From CAYJAZ01 sp964371865 (GTDB taxonomy: Bacteria > Desulfobacterota > Desulfovibrionia > Desulfovibrionales > Desulfovibrionaceae), in NCBI GenBank assembly GCA_964371865.1, contig CAYJOR010000002.1:62001-126000 (forward strand): 64,000 bases of DNA, written 5' to 3'. Made by a program: the position numbers and the translations under genes. The notes below the pieces were generated by a model. It worked only from the letters and a program-made list of their open reading frames with translations, searched no databases and had not been told where the DNA came from. The first letter of the stretch is position 1. Every line of letters starts with the position of its first letter. This document shows positions 48,829 through 58,139 of the stretch, in pieces.

Positions 48829-51345
48829 ATGCCCCTTTCACAACAATACGATCATCAACATATAGAAGAAAAATGGCAAAGTATTTGGAAAGAAAAATCT
48901 ACGTACAAAGCTGTTGATTTTAGCCCTAAACCTAAATATTATTTACTAGAAATGCTTCCATATCCATCTGGTAACATTCATATGGGTCATGTTCGCAACT
49001 ACTCTATTGGTGATGTTGTGGCAAGGCATAAACGCATGCAAGGCTTCAATGTTCTTCACCCTATGGGTTGGGATGCTTTTGGTCTTCCTGCTGAAAATGC
49101 TGCTATCAAAAATGCTACTCATCCAGCAAAATGGACATACGCAAATATTGATAATATGCGCGTGCAGCTTAAAAGATTAGGCTATTCATACGACTGGGAA
49201 CGTGAAATTGCTACTTGTCACCCAGAATATTACAGATTTGAACAGCTTTTCTTCTTGCGTATGCTTGAAAAAGGTATTGCATATCGTAAAAATGCTATGC
49301 AAAACTGGTGTTCATCATGTAATACCGTACTCGCAAATGAACAAGTAGAGGAAGGCCTCTGCTGGAGATGTGATACCGTTGTTGAGCAAAAAGAAATGAC
49401 TCAATGGTTCTTACGTATCACAGACTATGCAGAAGAACTTCTCAAAGATTTAGACCTATTAGAGAATGGATGGCCTGAACGTGTTATCTCAATGCAACGC
49501 AACTGGATAGGAAAAAGTACAGGTGCTGAAATTGATTTTACACTAGAAAATTCTGATATAAAAATCCCTGTTTTCACAACTAGACCAGATACTCTTTTCG
49601 GTGTAACTTTCCTTACAATTGCTCCAGAACATAAATTAGTTCAGGAACTTATAAAGAATGCTCCAAATAAAGCAGAAATTGAAGCCTTTATCGAAAAAGT
49701 TGCTTCAATGGATAAAATCGACCGTCAATCCGATAGCTTGGAAAAAGATGGAATCTTTACTGGTTCTTACGTAACTCACCCACTAACAAATGAACAAGTG
49801 CCTGTATGGCTTGGAAATTTTGTTCTTGCTGAATACGGCACAGGTGCAGTTATGGGCGTTCCGGCGCATGACCAGCGTGACTTCCTCTTCGCTAAAAAAT
49901 TCAACCTTGATATCAAAGTTGTAATCACTCCTGAAAATGAAGTTCTTGATGTAAACTCAATGACTGAAGCTATGACAGGCGAAGGAATTCTAATAAATTC
50001 AACAAACTATCAGCAGCTTGATAAAGTGCAGAATAATGAAGCAAAAGAACTCATTGTTGCAGAACTTGAAAAGCTAGCTCTAGGAAAGAAAACTGTAAAC
50101 TTCCGTCTTCGTGATTGGAATATCTCACGTCAGCGTTATTGGGGCTCGCCAATTCCTGTACTCTATTGTGATGATTGCGGAATTGTTCCTGTAGCTGAAA
50201 AAGATTTGCCTGTAATGCTTCCTCTTGATGTTCAAGTAAATCCGGATGGGCGTTCGCCACTTCCTGATAGCGAAAATTTCTTCCATACTCCATGCCCTAA
50301 ATGTGGAAAAATGGCACGTAGAGAAACTGATACAATGGATACTTTTGTTGAATCATCATGGTATTTTACCAGATATGTTGACCCGCGTAATACAGATGAA
50401 GCTGTGAATAAAGATATCGCTTCTTACTGGATGCCTGTTGATCAATATATTGGCGGTGTTGAGCATGCTATATTGCACTTACTTTATGCCCGTTTCTTTA
50501 CAAAAGTTCTTCGTGACACCGGATTCTATCCTGCTGATTTAGCAGAGCCTTTTGCAAAACTTCTTACTCAAGGTATGGTTTTGAAAGATGGCACAAAAAT
50601 GTCTAAATCTAAAGGGAACGTTGTTGACCCTACCGAAATGATTAAACTTTTTGGTGCTGATACCGTTCGTCTCTTCTGCTTGTTCGCGGCTCCACCAGAG
50701 CGTGATTTTGACTGGAGTGAAACCGGTATTGAAGGTGCTTTCCGTTTCTTAAGTCGTGTTTGGAGACTCTGTGCTGAATTGCAAGATAGCCTCTCACCTG
50801 TTCTTCCTGCCTCGTTTGTAGAAGCTACAAATCCTCTTGCAAAAGAATTGCGCTTTAAAGAGCATAGCACAATAAAAAAAGTAACTGAAGATTTAAGTAA
50901 TAAATTCCAGTTCAATACAGCGATTGCTGCTATTATGGAATTTGTAAATACTCTTTATACATCTAAAGATGAACTTGTTAAATCTGAAGAAGGCAAACAG
51001 GCTTTATCATCAAGTGTTGCAACTCTTCTCACCTTACTTTCTCCTATTACTCCGCATATTTGTGAAGAAATTTGGGAATCTGTAGGGAATACATCAGTTT
51101 TATCAGGTATGCCTTACCCAACTTTTGACCCTAAAGCTCTTGAAAAAGATACTGTAACTTTAGTTGTTCAAATCAACGGTAAACTACGTGGTAAAATGGA
51201 TGTACCAGCACAAATTAATTCTAAAGAAGCTGAGGAACTTGCTCTTGCCGATCCTAATGTATCTAAGCACTTGGATAATTTAGCGATTGTAAAAGTTATT
51301 GTTGTTCCTCAAAAACTTATTAATATTGTAGCAAAACCAAAATAA
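48829..51345 (+). CDS. leuS: Leucyl-tRNA synthetase
   Basis: Charges tRNA-Leu. The 838-aa enzyme has the HIGH-type motif YPSGNIHMGHVRNYSIGD, a zinc-binding CSSCNTVLANEQVEEGLCWRC, a CP1 editing domain (VTFLTIAPEH, GVPAHDQRDF), and KMSKS in DGTKMSKSKGNVVDP. GAGG precedes the start. It lies 12 bp after nusB and is followed by lptE after 4 bp, so ribH-nusB-leuS-lptE read as one operon. Confidence 0.97.
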   Translation: MPLSQQYDHQHIEEKWQSIWKEKSTYKAVDFSPKPKYYLLEMLPYPSGNIHMGHVRNYSIGDVVARHKRMQGFNVLHPMGWDAFGLPAENAAIKNATHPAKWTYANIDNMRVQLKRLGYSYDWEREIATCHPEYYRFEQLFFLRMLEKGIAYRKNAMQNWCSSCNTVLANEQVEEGLCWRCDTVVEQKEMTQWFLRITDYAEELLKDLDLLENGWPERVISMQRNWIGKSTGAEIDFTLENSDIKIPVFTTRPDTLFGVTFLTIAPEHKLVQELIKNAPNKAEIEAFIEKVASMDKIDRQSDSLEKDGIFTGSYVTHPLTNEQVPVWLGNFVLAEYGTGAVMGVPAHDQRDFLFAKKFNLDIKVVITPENEVLDVNSMTEAMTGEGILINSTNYQQLDKVQNNEAKELIVAELEKLALGKKTVNFRLRDWNISRQRYWGSPIPVLYCDDCGIVPVAEKDLPVMLPLDVQVNPDGRSPLPDSENFFHTPCPKCGKMARRETDTMDTFVESSWYFTRYVDPRNTDEAVNKDIASYWMPVDQYIGGVEHAILHLLYARFFTKVLRDTGFYPADLAEPFAKLLTQGMVLKDGTKMSKSKGNVVDPTEMIKLFGADTVRLFCLFAAPPERDFDWSETGIEGAFRFLSRVWRLCAELQDSLSPVLPASFVEATNPLAKELRFKEHSTIKKVTEDLSNKFQFNTAIAAIMEFVNTLYTSKDELVKSEEGKQALSSSVATLLTLLSPITPHICEEIWESVGNTSVLSGMPYPTFDPKALEKDTVTLVVQINGKLRGKMDVPAQINSKEAEELALADPNVSKHLDNLAIVKVIVVPQKLINIVAKPK

Positions 51346-51349
51346 TATT

Positions 51350-51853
51350 ATGAAAAAACTTCACTTTTTCTTACTTTCCTTATTGTTGCTCTCTTTAACT
51401 GCATGCGGTTATCAAGTGCATAATCTTCAGGGTTCTCCACAGCAAAGCATACTCGGTAACGGTTCTGCAACTGTGAGTATTGGTACTATTGAACAATCTT
51501 CTTTATATCCTTGGGTACCCTACTTTATCACGACGACTTTACGAGATGAAATATCTCTAAGGCAGATTGCAAAATGGGAAAGTTTTGAAAGAAGTGACTA
51601 CCTTATAAATGTAAACTTAAGTGCAATGAGAATTAGAGCTTTTGACGATAGCTACATAAACGAATCTGAAATTTCATCAGCATCTGTAGTGATAAGCCTA
51701 AGTATTCATGAATCAAAAACCGGAAGATCGGTGTGGAGTACTCAAGTAAATTACACAGAAAACTATGAAAATCCCCGCGAAGACGCCGCAATTCGTGAAG
51801 TTATTGAAGAAGCTTTAAAAATTGCAATGGATAATCTTCAGGCAACATTCTAA
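51350..51853 (+). CDS. lptE: LPS-assembly lipoprotein LptE
   Basis: Outer-membrane lipoprotein that plugs LptD in the final step of LPS export. The 167-residue precursor has a signal peptide with lipobox LTAC (C19), then GYQVHNL and a typical LptE-like beta-sandwich with RSDYLINVNLSAMRI and a late DAAIREVIEEALKIAMDNL helix. It lies 4 bp after leuS. Confidence 0.9.
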   Translation: MKKLHFFLLSLLLLSLTACGYQVHNLQGSPQQSILGNGSATVSIGTIEQSSLYPWVPYFITTTLRDEISLRQIAKWESFERSDYLINVNLSAMRIRAFDDSYINESEISSASVVISLSIHESKTGRSVWSTQVNYTENYENPREDAAIREVIEEALKIAMDNLQATF

Positions 51854-51892
51854 TAATTAACAAGCATTTAAGGCTAACAACTGGGAGTTATT

Positions 51893-52648
51893 ATGTTCAT
51901 TTATCTTCCAATTATTTTTCTTCTATGTGCAATACTATTAAAGGCTAAATCATCACAAGCAATGGAAACAACACAAAGAATAACTCAAAATCTCACACCT
52001 ACTGAAGCCCTTGAAGAACTCATCAATGGTAATGAAAGATATATCAATGATTTAAGTACACACTTTACTGAGAATGCTATACGTCGTCAGCATACTGCTC
52101 TTCACGGTCAATATCCTATAGCTACTGTGCTTGCATGCTCTGATGCAAGAATGCCAGTTGAAACTATTATGGATCAAGGTAATGGGGATATATTTGTTAT
52201 TCGTGTTGCAGGAAACATTGTAGGTGATCAAGTACTTGGAAGTATTGATTATTCTCTAACAGCTCTTGACGTGCCACTTATCTTAGTGCTTGGGCATACG
52301 CAATGTGGAGCTATTAGTTCTGCTGTAGATGCAATGTATGCAAATCAAGAGTTCACCCCACATATTAAAAGTCTTTTAACACCCCTTCTTCCACTTGCCG
52401 AAGAACAATGCTCTTGCCACCCTAACCCAACATCTGATGAACTTTCATCATTAAAAGAACAACTTATTTTTCAAAATGTTTGGAAGGAAGTGAGTGAAAT
52501 TATTCGCTCAAGCAAAGCTGTACGTGAACGAATTCGTGCTAATAAACTGATGGTAGTTGGTGCTGTTTACGATATACAAACTGGTGAAGTTGGTTGGCTT
52601 GGAACTCACCAAAGAGAAGCTATTATTCTTTCTGAATATGATGACTAG
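51893..52648 (+). CDS. Exported beta-class carbonic anhydrase
   Basis: Interconverts CO2 and bicarbonate. The 251-aa chain has zinc ligands in ACSDARMPVE (C near 82) and GHTQCGAI (H near 133, C near 136), with FVIRVAGNIVGDQVLGSIDY between them. The N-terminus is a signal peptide (IIFLLCAILLKAKSSQA, cleavage near residue 23), so the enzyme should be periplasmic, whereas most beta enzymes are cytoplasmic. GGGAG precedes the start. A terminator follows. Confidence 0.92.
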   Translation: MFIYLPIIFLLCAILLKAKSSQAMETTQRITQNLTPTEALEELINGNERYINDLSTHFTENAIRRQHTALHGQYPIATVLACSDARMPVETIMDQGNGDIFVIRVAGNIVGDQVLGSIDYSLTALDVPLILVLGHTQCGAISSAVDAMYANQEFTPHIKSLLTPLLPLAEEQCSCHPNPTSDELSSLKEQLIFQNVWKEVSEIIRSSKAVRERIRANKLMVVGAVYDIQTGEVGWLGTHQREAIILSEYDD

Positions 52649-52667
52649 GAATAACTTTAGTTATGTG

Positions 52668-52700
52668 AAGTGCAACTTTTAGGAGTTGCACTTTTCTTTT
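52668..52700 (+). terminator. Terminator after the carbonic anhydrase gene
   Basis: AAGTGCAACT pairs with AGTTGCACTT across a 6-nt loop and is followed by TTCTTTT. Confidence 0.85.
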
Positions 52701-52721
52701 ATTCTTTTTTGACTCCTTAAT

Positions 52722-52737
52722 TGGTATATAATTTGCA
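52722..52737 (+). promoter_or_regulatory. Sigma-54 promoter of the lysozyme-like gene
   Basis: TGGTATATAATTTGCA fits TGGYAYR-N4-TTGCW at every defined position and closely resembles the flagellin promoter (TGGTATCAAATTTGCA). Predicted start near 52749. Confidence 0.8.
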
Positions 52738-52772
52738 GTATAATAAATAGCAAATACTTTCGAGGAGGCAAT

Positions 52773-53810
52773 ATGATTCCCTCAAAACCACTTTTTATTA
52801 GAGATAGTGTGTCTTTACCTGATTATGAGAGTCTTATAAGAAAACAAAGGCAAACTCTCGATAATCAAAATTCTGACACTTTCGCTCAAATGTTAAGCTC
52901 TTCATCACAAGAAAATGAGAGCCACTCTCAAGCTACATCTTTAGTTGAAACAAAAAAAACAACACCAGAAGTTGAAAACTCAGTAACTGAAAAACCTATA
53001 GGCATTCCCCTTCATAGTAGTGGAATTGAAATTCTAACAAAACGCCCAATAGGAATCACCCCAACGGCTATGATGCTCGATAGTCAATCACTACAAATTC
53101 TTACTCGATTGACTGAAAGAAAATCTTCAGGATTAAGGCTTACCACTCAAGAAGATTTCATAGAATCAGCAAAGCTTTCACAAAAAACTACTACGGCAGC
53201 GGACTACTATGTCTCTAACAATCCACTTGGTAAGTTGTCGGCTAAGTATGAATCTGGTACACAGGGCATTTCTGCTATTGGCTATGACAGAGTAGGTGGA
53301 ACTTCTTACGGTAAATATCAAATTGCGTCAAAAGTAGGCACATTCAATGACTTTATTAATTTCTTAGAAACTGAAGCCCCTGATATAGCAGAACAGCTTA
53401 CTAATGCTGGTACTGCCAATACTGGTTCTCGATCAGGTGCTGTTCCTGAAGCATGGAAAGAAGTTGCTGCAAGTGACCCTAAAAGATTTGGTGAACTTCA
53501 AGAAGAATTTATAAAGAAAACTCACTACAATCCTGCTTATAACAGTATAAAAGATACTGGAATTGATACTGATTCTGAAATTATTAAGCAAGTAGTGTGG
53601 TCAACTGCTGTTCAGCATGGTGCTACCGGCGCAAAAAGGATTTTTGACCAAGCTCTTAAAAATATTGACACCTTAGATGAAAAATCTTTCATCACAGAAG
53701 TTTACGAGTTAAGAGCAAATCAATTCTCTTCTTCAAGCTCAAGTGTACGTAGTTCTGTTCAAAACAGGCTTATTGCTGAAAAAAATGATGCTCTTAAAGA
53801 ATTAGCTTAG
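52773..53810 (+). CDS. Lysozyme-like (putative muramidase) domain protein in the sigma-54 regulon
   Basis: A 345-residue protein with a Ser/Thr/Gln-rich N-terminus (about 1-140, no signal peptide) and a C-terminal globular domain (about 145-315) carrying AKYESGTQGISAIGY, GGTSYGKYQIASKVGTFNDF, ELQEEFIKKTHYNPAY and VVWSTAVQHGATGAKRIFDQ. The ESG plus Y-G-K-YQI pattern resembles the lysozyme/transglycosylase superfamily, with E160 as the candidate catalytic acid. The promoter matches that of flagellin, so a flagellum-associated wall-cutting role (like FlgJ/SltF) is my inference. A phage or type VI effector origin cannot be excluded. AGGAGG precedes the ATG. Confidence 0.65.
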   Translation: MIPSKPLFIRDSVSLPDYESLIRKQRQTLDNQNSDTFAQMLSSSSQENESHSQATSLVETKKTTPEVENSVTEKPIGIPLHSSGIEILTKRPIGITPTAMMLDSQSLQILTRLTERKSSGLRLTTQEDFIESAKLSQKTTTAADYYVSNNPLGKLSAKYESGTQGISAIGYDRVGGTSYGKYQIASKVGTFNDFINFLETEAPDIAEQLTNAGTANTGSRSGAVPEAWKEVAASDPKRFGELQEEFIKKTHYNPAYNSIKDTGIDTDSEIIKQVVWSTAVQHGATGAKRIFDQALKNIDTLDEKSFITEVYELRANQFSSSSSSVRSSVQNRLIAEKNDALKELA

Positions 53811-53984
53811 TGTAAAGTGATTTTAAACATAATAAAATTTATTTAAAACTTTATTTATCTCTAAAGTTTTCTGTCTTTTATACGTTTTAAATTAAACGAG
53901 CGTAAATTTAATTTTCCCAACTTTATAGGGTAAGATAAATAGAAACATTTCTGCTATAGAAAAGACTTTTTAAAAGAGGCAAAT

Positions 53985-56477
53985 ATGAAAAACTTGCGAG
54001 TTTCCATAAAACTAATGCTTGGATTTGGTGTTATCACATCTTTATTGGTTGCTTTAGGCTATGTCGGTCATAATGCTATGAAGATAGCTGCGAAAGATGC
54101 AGACACTTTAGAATCTGTGTACATAGAAGAACTTTCTATTTATAATAGACTTTCTACCAGTGTTTCTAATATTGGCTATAATATTGTGCTATATCTTGGA
54201 ACATCTAGTGACAGTGTTTATCAGACTGCAAAAGATACCATGACCTTAGTGCATAATGCTGAAAAAGACCTTAAAGCTCTTTCTAATTTAGACAATGATG
54301 ACCCAAGAATAAATGAAATTGCAATATTTCTAAGAAATTTTTCTCCAAATTTATCTGAATACGAAACTCTTATTGGCTCTACCTATCAAGCAAGACAATT
54401 ATCACTAACAACATGGGACGAGGCTGCTAAAAAAGCTGAAAAAGCAGTTGAGGATTTAAATATTTACCTTGAAGCTGTTATGACTGGAATAGGAACTGCT
54501 ACAGAATACGGTCAAACAGAGAGTGCAGATGCGCTTACGGCTCTTGATATTGATACAATGGATTTAGTGAGCTATATTGGTCAATTTAGAATGCTGTTTG
54601 CAGATGCTTACTATAAAAAAAGTGCAGCGGAAGGTAATAAGTATTTGACTGATTTTGAAAAACGTTTTTCCGTATCATTAGATTTACAGTCCACAATTCC
54701 TTACTCAAATATTACAGACCTTGCTAAAGTTATGAATGCAAGTATGAGTGATTATATTGCTTCTATTAAACTTGTAACTTCAGCTTGGGAAAAAGAAAGC
54801 TCTGTAAGCTCTGCTCGTGCAAACTCGTATCAAGCATTACTAGCACAAGTTAAAGAGAATGCTATCAAATTAACAAATGCTGCGGATTCAACTGCTGTCA
54901 CCAATATAAATGACCTTGAAAATAGTATTGAATTTTTTCAATACATTTTATTAGCAATAGTCATTCTTACATTTATCATAAGCATATTACTCACAAGACA
55001 AATCACAGTTCCGATTGAACTCTGCATGAATTTTGCGAAAGAAATAGCAAAAGGTAATTTATCTTTCAAAATGAACCTCAATCAACGTGATGAATTTGGT
55101 CAACTTGCTGACGCTCTACGAGTAATTCCTCAAAATCTAAATAATATTGTTCATGAATATAGCGAACTCAGTAAAAAAATTGCTACCGGTGATATCTCAG
55201 CTAAAGGCAATATAAGTAAGTTTAACGGTGACTTTAAAACACTCATGGAAGGTACAAATAAAATTACTGATAGCTACCTAACAATTATTGAAAATGTTCC
55301 TTCTGCAGTAGTAATGCTTAACGCTCAAGAAAAAGTACAATATCTAAACGCTGCCGGAAGAAAGGCTTGTGGTAATGTTTTTGTTGATAAAACTTGTAAA
55401 CAAATTATGAATCGTGAAGATAGCGGAACTCCTAGTGATGCCCTTGCAATTGCTGTAAGATCACGTAGACCAGCGAATGGAGAAACAATTGCTCATCCAC
55501 AAATAGGAACAATTCATATTAAATACTTCGCGGTTCCTATGCTTGACGAAAAAGGTAACTTATTATCTATCATGCAGCTTATCCTTGATGTTACCGATGA
55601 AAAGAAACTTCAAGAAACTATTCTTACAGTAGCACAAGAAGCATCTGAAATTGCTCAAAGAGTTGCTTCAACCTCAACTGAATTAAGTGCACAAATAAGG
55701 CAAGCTGAACAAGCAGCTATGGCATCACTCGGTCAGGTAGAATCAACCTCTGTGGCTATGAATGAAATGACAAGCACTGTTCTTGAAGTTGCACGTAGCG
55801 CTGGTAATGCTTCTGGTGTAGCTAACGAAGCACGTACAAAAGCTGATAATGGTGCAAATATTGTTGAAGCTGTTGTATCAAGCATTGCAGGTGTTGACCA
55901 GCAAGCAAATCAACTAAAACAAGATATGCAACAACTCGGTCATGATGCGGAATCAATCAATACTATTATGAACGTTATTTCAGATATTGCAGACCAAACT
56001 AACTTACTTGCTCTTAACGCTGCTATCGAAGCTGCTCGAGCTGGTGAAGCCGGAAGAGGTTTTGCTGTTGTTGCGGATGAAGTTCGTAAACTTGCTGAAA
56101 AAACAATGAATGCTACTGTTGAAGTTGGAAATGCAATTAAAAGAGTACAAAGTAGTGTTGTCACCAATATGCAAAACGTTGATAACTCAGTAAATAATAT
56201 TGCACGAGCTACAGAACAAGCTCGCCTTGCCGGAACAAGTCTTGAAGAAATTCTTCACTTAGTTGATAACTCAGCCGATCAAGTTCGTTCAATAGCAACT
56301 GCGGCAGAAGAACAGTCAGCTACATCAGAAGAAATTAGTCAAAACCTTGATACCGTAACATCAAGTGCAAACACGATGTCGATTACAATGAATGAGGCTG
56401 CTCAAGCAGTGAACGACCTCGCCGAGCAAGCTTCAAAACTCAACGATCTTATAGCTCAACTGCGTAAAACAAAGTAA
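53985..56477 (+). CDS. Methyl-accepting chemotaxis protein with a PAS domain
   Basis: Inner-membrane chemoreceptor of 830 residues. It has TM1 (about 8-28), a helical periplasmic domain (about 30-315), TM2 (about 318-338), HAMP (about 340-392), a PAS domain (about 430-545, YLTIIENVPSAVVMLNAQEK) and the MA signalling domain, whose tip reads NLLALNAAIEAARAGEAGRG near 675. The ligand is unknown. AGAGG precedes the start. It is a single gene with no che genes nearby. The 174-bp upstream gap shows no clear sigma-28 or sigma-54 promoter. Confidence 0.94.
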   Translation: MKNLRVSIKLMLGFGVITSLLVALGYVGHNAMKIAAKDADTLESVYIEELSIYNRLSTSVSNIGYNIVLYLGTSSDSVYQTAKDTMTLVHNAEKDLKALSNLDNDDPRINEIAIFLRNFSPNLSEYETLIGSTYQARQLSLTTWDEAAKKAEKAVEDLNIYLEAVMTGIGTATEYGQTESADALTALDIDTMDLVSYIGQFRMLFADAYYKKSAAEGNKYLTDFEKRFSVSLDLQSTIPYSNITDLAKVMNASMSDYIASIKLVTSAWEKESSVSSARANSYQALLAQVKENAIKLTNAADSTAVTNINDLENSIEFFQYILLAIVILTFIISILLTRQITVPIELCMNFAKEIAKGNLSFKMNLNQRDEFGQLADALRVIPQNLNNIVHEYSELSKKIATGDISAKGNISKFNGDFKTLMEGTNKITDSYLTIIENVPSAVVMLNAQEKVQYLNAAGRKACGNVFVDKTCKQIMNREDSGTPSDALAIAVRSRRPANGETIAHPQIGTIHIKYFAVPMLDEKGNLLSIMQLILDVTDEKKLQETILTVAQEASEIAQRVASTSTELSAQIRQAEQAAMASLGQVESTSVAMNEMTSTVLEVARSAGNASGVANEARTKADNGANIVEAVVSSIAGVDQQANQLKQDMQQLGHDAESINTIMNVISDIADQTNLLALNAAIEAARAGEAGRGFAVVADEVRKLAEKTMNATVEVGNAIKRVQSSVVTNMQNVDNSVNNIARATEQARLAGTSLEEILHLVDNSADQVRSIATAAEEQSATSEEISQNLDTVTSSANTMSITMNEAAQAVNDLAEQASKLNDLIAQLRKTK

Positions 56478-56497
56478 TCTCGTAAATATAAATCACT

Positions 56498-56540
56498 AAA
56501 AAGGGAAAATCTAACTTCTTGCTAGATTTTCCCTTTTTTT
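56498..56540. terminator. Bidirectional terminator between the chemoreceptor and ppx genes
   Basis: A 16-bp stem (56498-56513 with 56523-56538) around a 9-nt loop, with A-rich left and T-rich right flanks. It separates two convergent transcripts. Confidence 0.9.
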
Positions 56541-56568
56541 TATTAATTTAGAAAGATATCTAAAATCA

Positions 56569-58137
56569 TTATGTAGAGAACAATATAGATAGTTTTCTAT
56601 TAAAGACTTTTTCAACTGTCTTTTGCATTGCTCTAACAGCATTTTCTTCAATTAAACTTGGAGAGAATTGTTGAGCATAAAGAATAAGCTCCTTGCCCTC
56701 ATCATGAAAAGCAGCTTCATAGATATGTTGCCTATGCAACTTTTCCATACTTTCAGCGATTGCAAGAAAACTTGAATAGAGCGTAATCTGCTCTTTTATT
56801 TCTTCACTCAAAACGTTGAAAATATCATACTTACGTGATGGTTTCTTATTTTGGAAAAATGTAAGTAAGGCTATATATTCCTTTTCTTCTTCCGTAAAAC
56901 CAAGTAGCTCGCTGTGAGATATAATATAGTAAGAATGTGCGTAATGTTTTGTATAGGAAATTGATATCCCAATGTCGTGCAAAATTGCAGCATAATTAAG
57001 ATATTCTCTCCAGCGTTCATTATAAGAAATAAGCCCGCTATCCACAGCAGAATCGTGAAGCATTAGCGCAAGAGCTTTTACATGTTCAGAATGTTTTTTT
57101 TCATAATGAAAAGCTTGAGCAAGAAATTCTACACTCTGTTTTCTTGTATTCTTTCTGGATTTATGGATAGGAAGTTGCTTATTTTTTATATAATCAGCTA
57201 ATGCACCATGTTGTAAGTTTTGATGACTTATCGTGATTTTTTTTAGTCCAAGCTGCTCTAAAAGAGTAAGCAGTATAGCAGAACCTGCAACAAGCACCTC
57301 TGCTCTTCTATTGCTAAGCCCAGGAAGATTTTCTCTCTCTTCCGACGTTAGAGTGCATACATATCTAGAAACTTCACGTAAACTTTCCAATGATAATACA
57401 TTAGGATCACTCGACGGTTTTACTGGTAAATCAAGCTTTTGTGATAGTTCTAGTAAGGCAATCGCAGTACCTGAACTCGCCACAACCTCTACAAGATTAT
57501 ATTCAACAAGTGATTGGAAGGCATGAGCGGAAGTTTGACGAACATATTCTTTCATCTTTTCAAATTCTTGCGGTCTTACTTTGCCTTTATTTTCGCTCAT
57601 AAAGCGATTTGTAAGCATAACACAGCCAAGTGAAAGCGAATCTAAAAAGAGATATTCTAATGAATGCCCCACAATAAGTTCTGTGCTTCCTCCACCTATA
57701 TCAATAAAAATTCTAAGCCCAAAAGTGTGTGGCAAACCGCTGCTTACACCAAGATAAATCAGTCTTGCTTCTTCATGTCCGGATACAACATTCAGTTGAA
57801 TACCTGTTTCTTTCAAAACTCTTTGTACAAAATCTTTACCATTATCTGCTCGGCGCACGGCTGCGGTTGCAATGGCTTGAATTGATGTAACATTATATTG
57901 TTTACAGGTTTCAGCAAAAGACTTTAAAACATCTATGGTTCTTAGAATTGCAGGTTCTTGTAATTGTTTTGACTCGAAGGAATTTTCCCCTAAGCGTACC
58001 ATAAATTTTACTTGCAAAACAACAGCAGGAGTTTTTCCGGGCTCTAAGTGCGCAATCATAAGGCGAGCAGAGTTAGAACCAAGATCAATTATCCCAACAA
58101 ATTCTTCAATATCAGTGAGTTGACTTGAGAAGGTCAC
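56569..58137 (-). CDS. ppx: Ppx/GppA-family exopolyphosphatase
   Basis: Degrades polyphosphate or pppGpp. The 522-aa protein has the actin-like fold motifs GIIDLGSNSARLMIA (about 14-28) and IFIDIGGGSTELIVG, then a C-terminal HD-type domain (about 315-500, YAAILHDIGISISYTKHYAH). The start codon is GTG at 58135-58137 with AAGGA 7 nt upstream, 2 bp after the HD gene stop. It is the third gene of the ppk-HD-ppx operon, so it balances polyphosphate synthesis by PPK. Confidence 0.92.
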   Translation of the reverse strand: MTFSSQLTDIEEFVGIIDLGSNSARLMIAHLEPGKTPAVVLQVKFMVRLGENSFESKQLQEPAILRTIDVLKSFAETCKQYNVTSIQAIATAAVRRADNGKDFVQRVLKETGIQLNVVSGHEEARLIYLGVSSGLPHTFGLRIFIDIGGGSTELIVGHSLEYLFLDSLSLGCVMLTNRFMSENKGKVRPQEFEKMKEYVRQTSAHAFQSLVEYNLVEVVASSGTAIALLELSQKLDLPVKPSSDPNVLSLESLREVSRYVCTLTSEERENLPGLSNRRAEVLVAGSAILLTLLEQLGLKKITISHQNLQHGALADYIKNKQLPIHKSRKNTRKQSVEFLAQAFHYEKKHSEHVKALALMLHDSAVDSGLISYNERWREYLNYAAILHDIGISISYTKHYAHSYYIISHSELLGFTEEEKEYIALLTFFQNKKPSRKYDIFNVLSEEIKEQITLYSSFLAIAESMEKLHRQHIYEAAFHDEGKELILYAQQFSPSLIEENAVRAMQKTVEKVFNRKLSILFST

Positions 58138-58139
58138 TA

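Noticed and set aside
52709..52744. Sigma-70 promoter TTGACT with TATAAT before the lysozyme-like gene
   Set aside because: The two TATAAT hexamers are 12 and 24 bp from TTGACT, outside the working range; the sigma-54 match is better.
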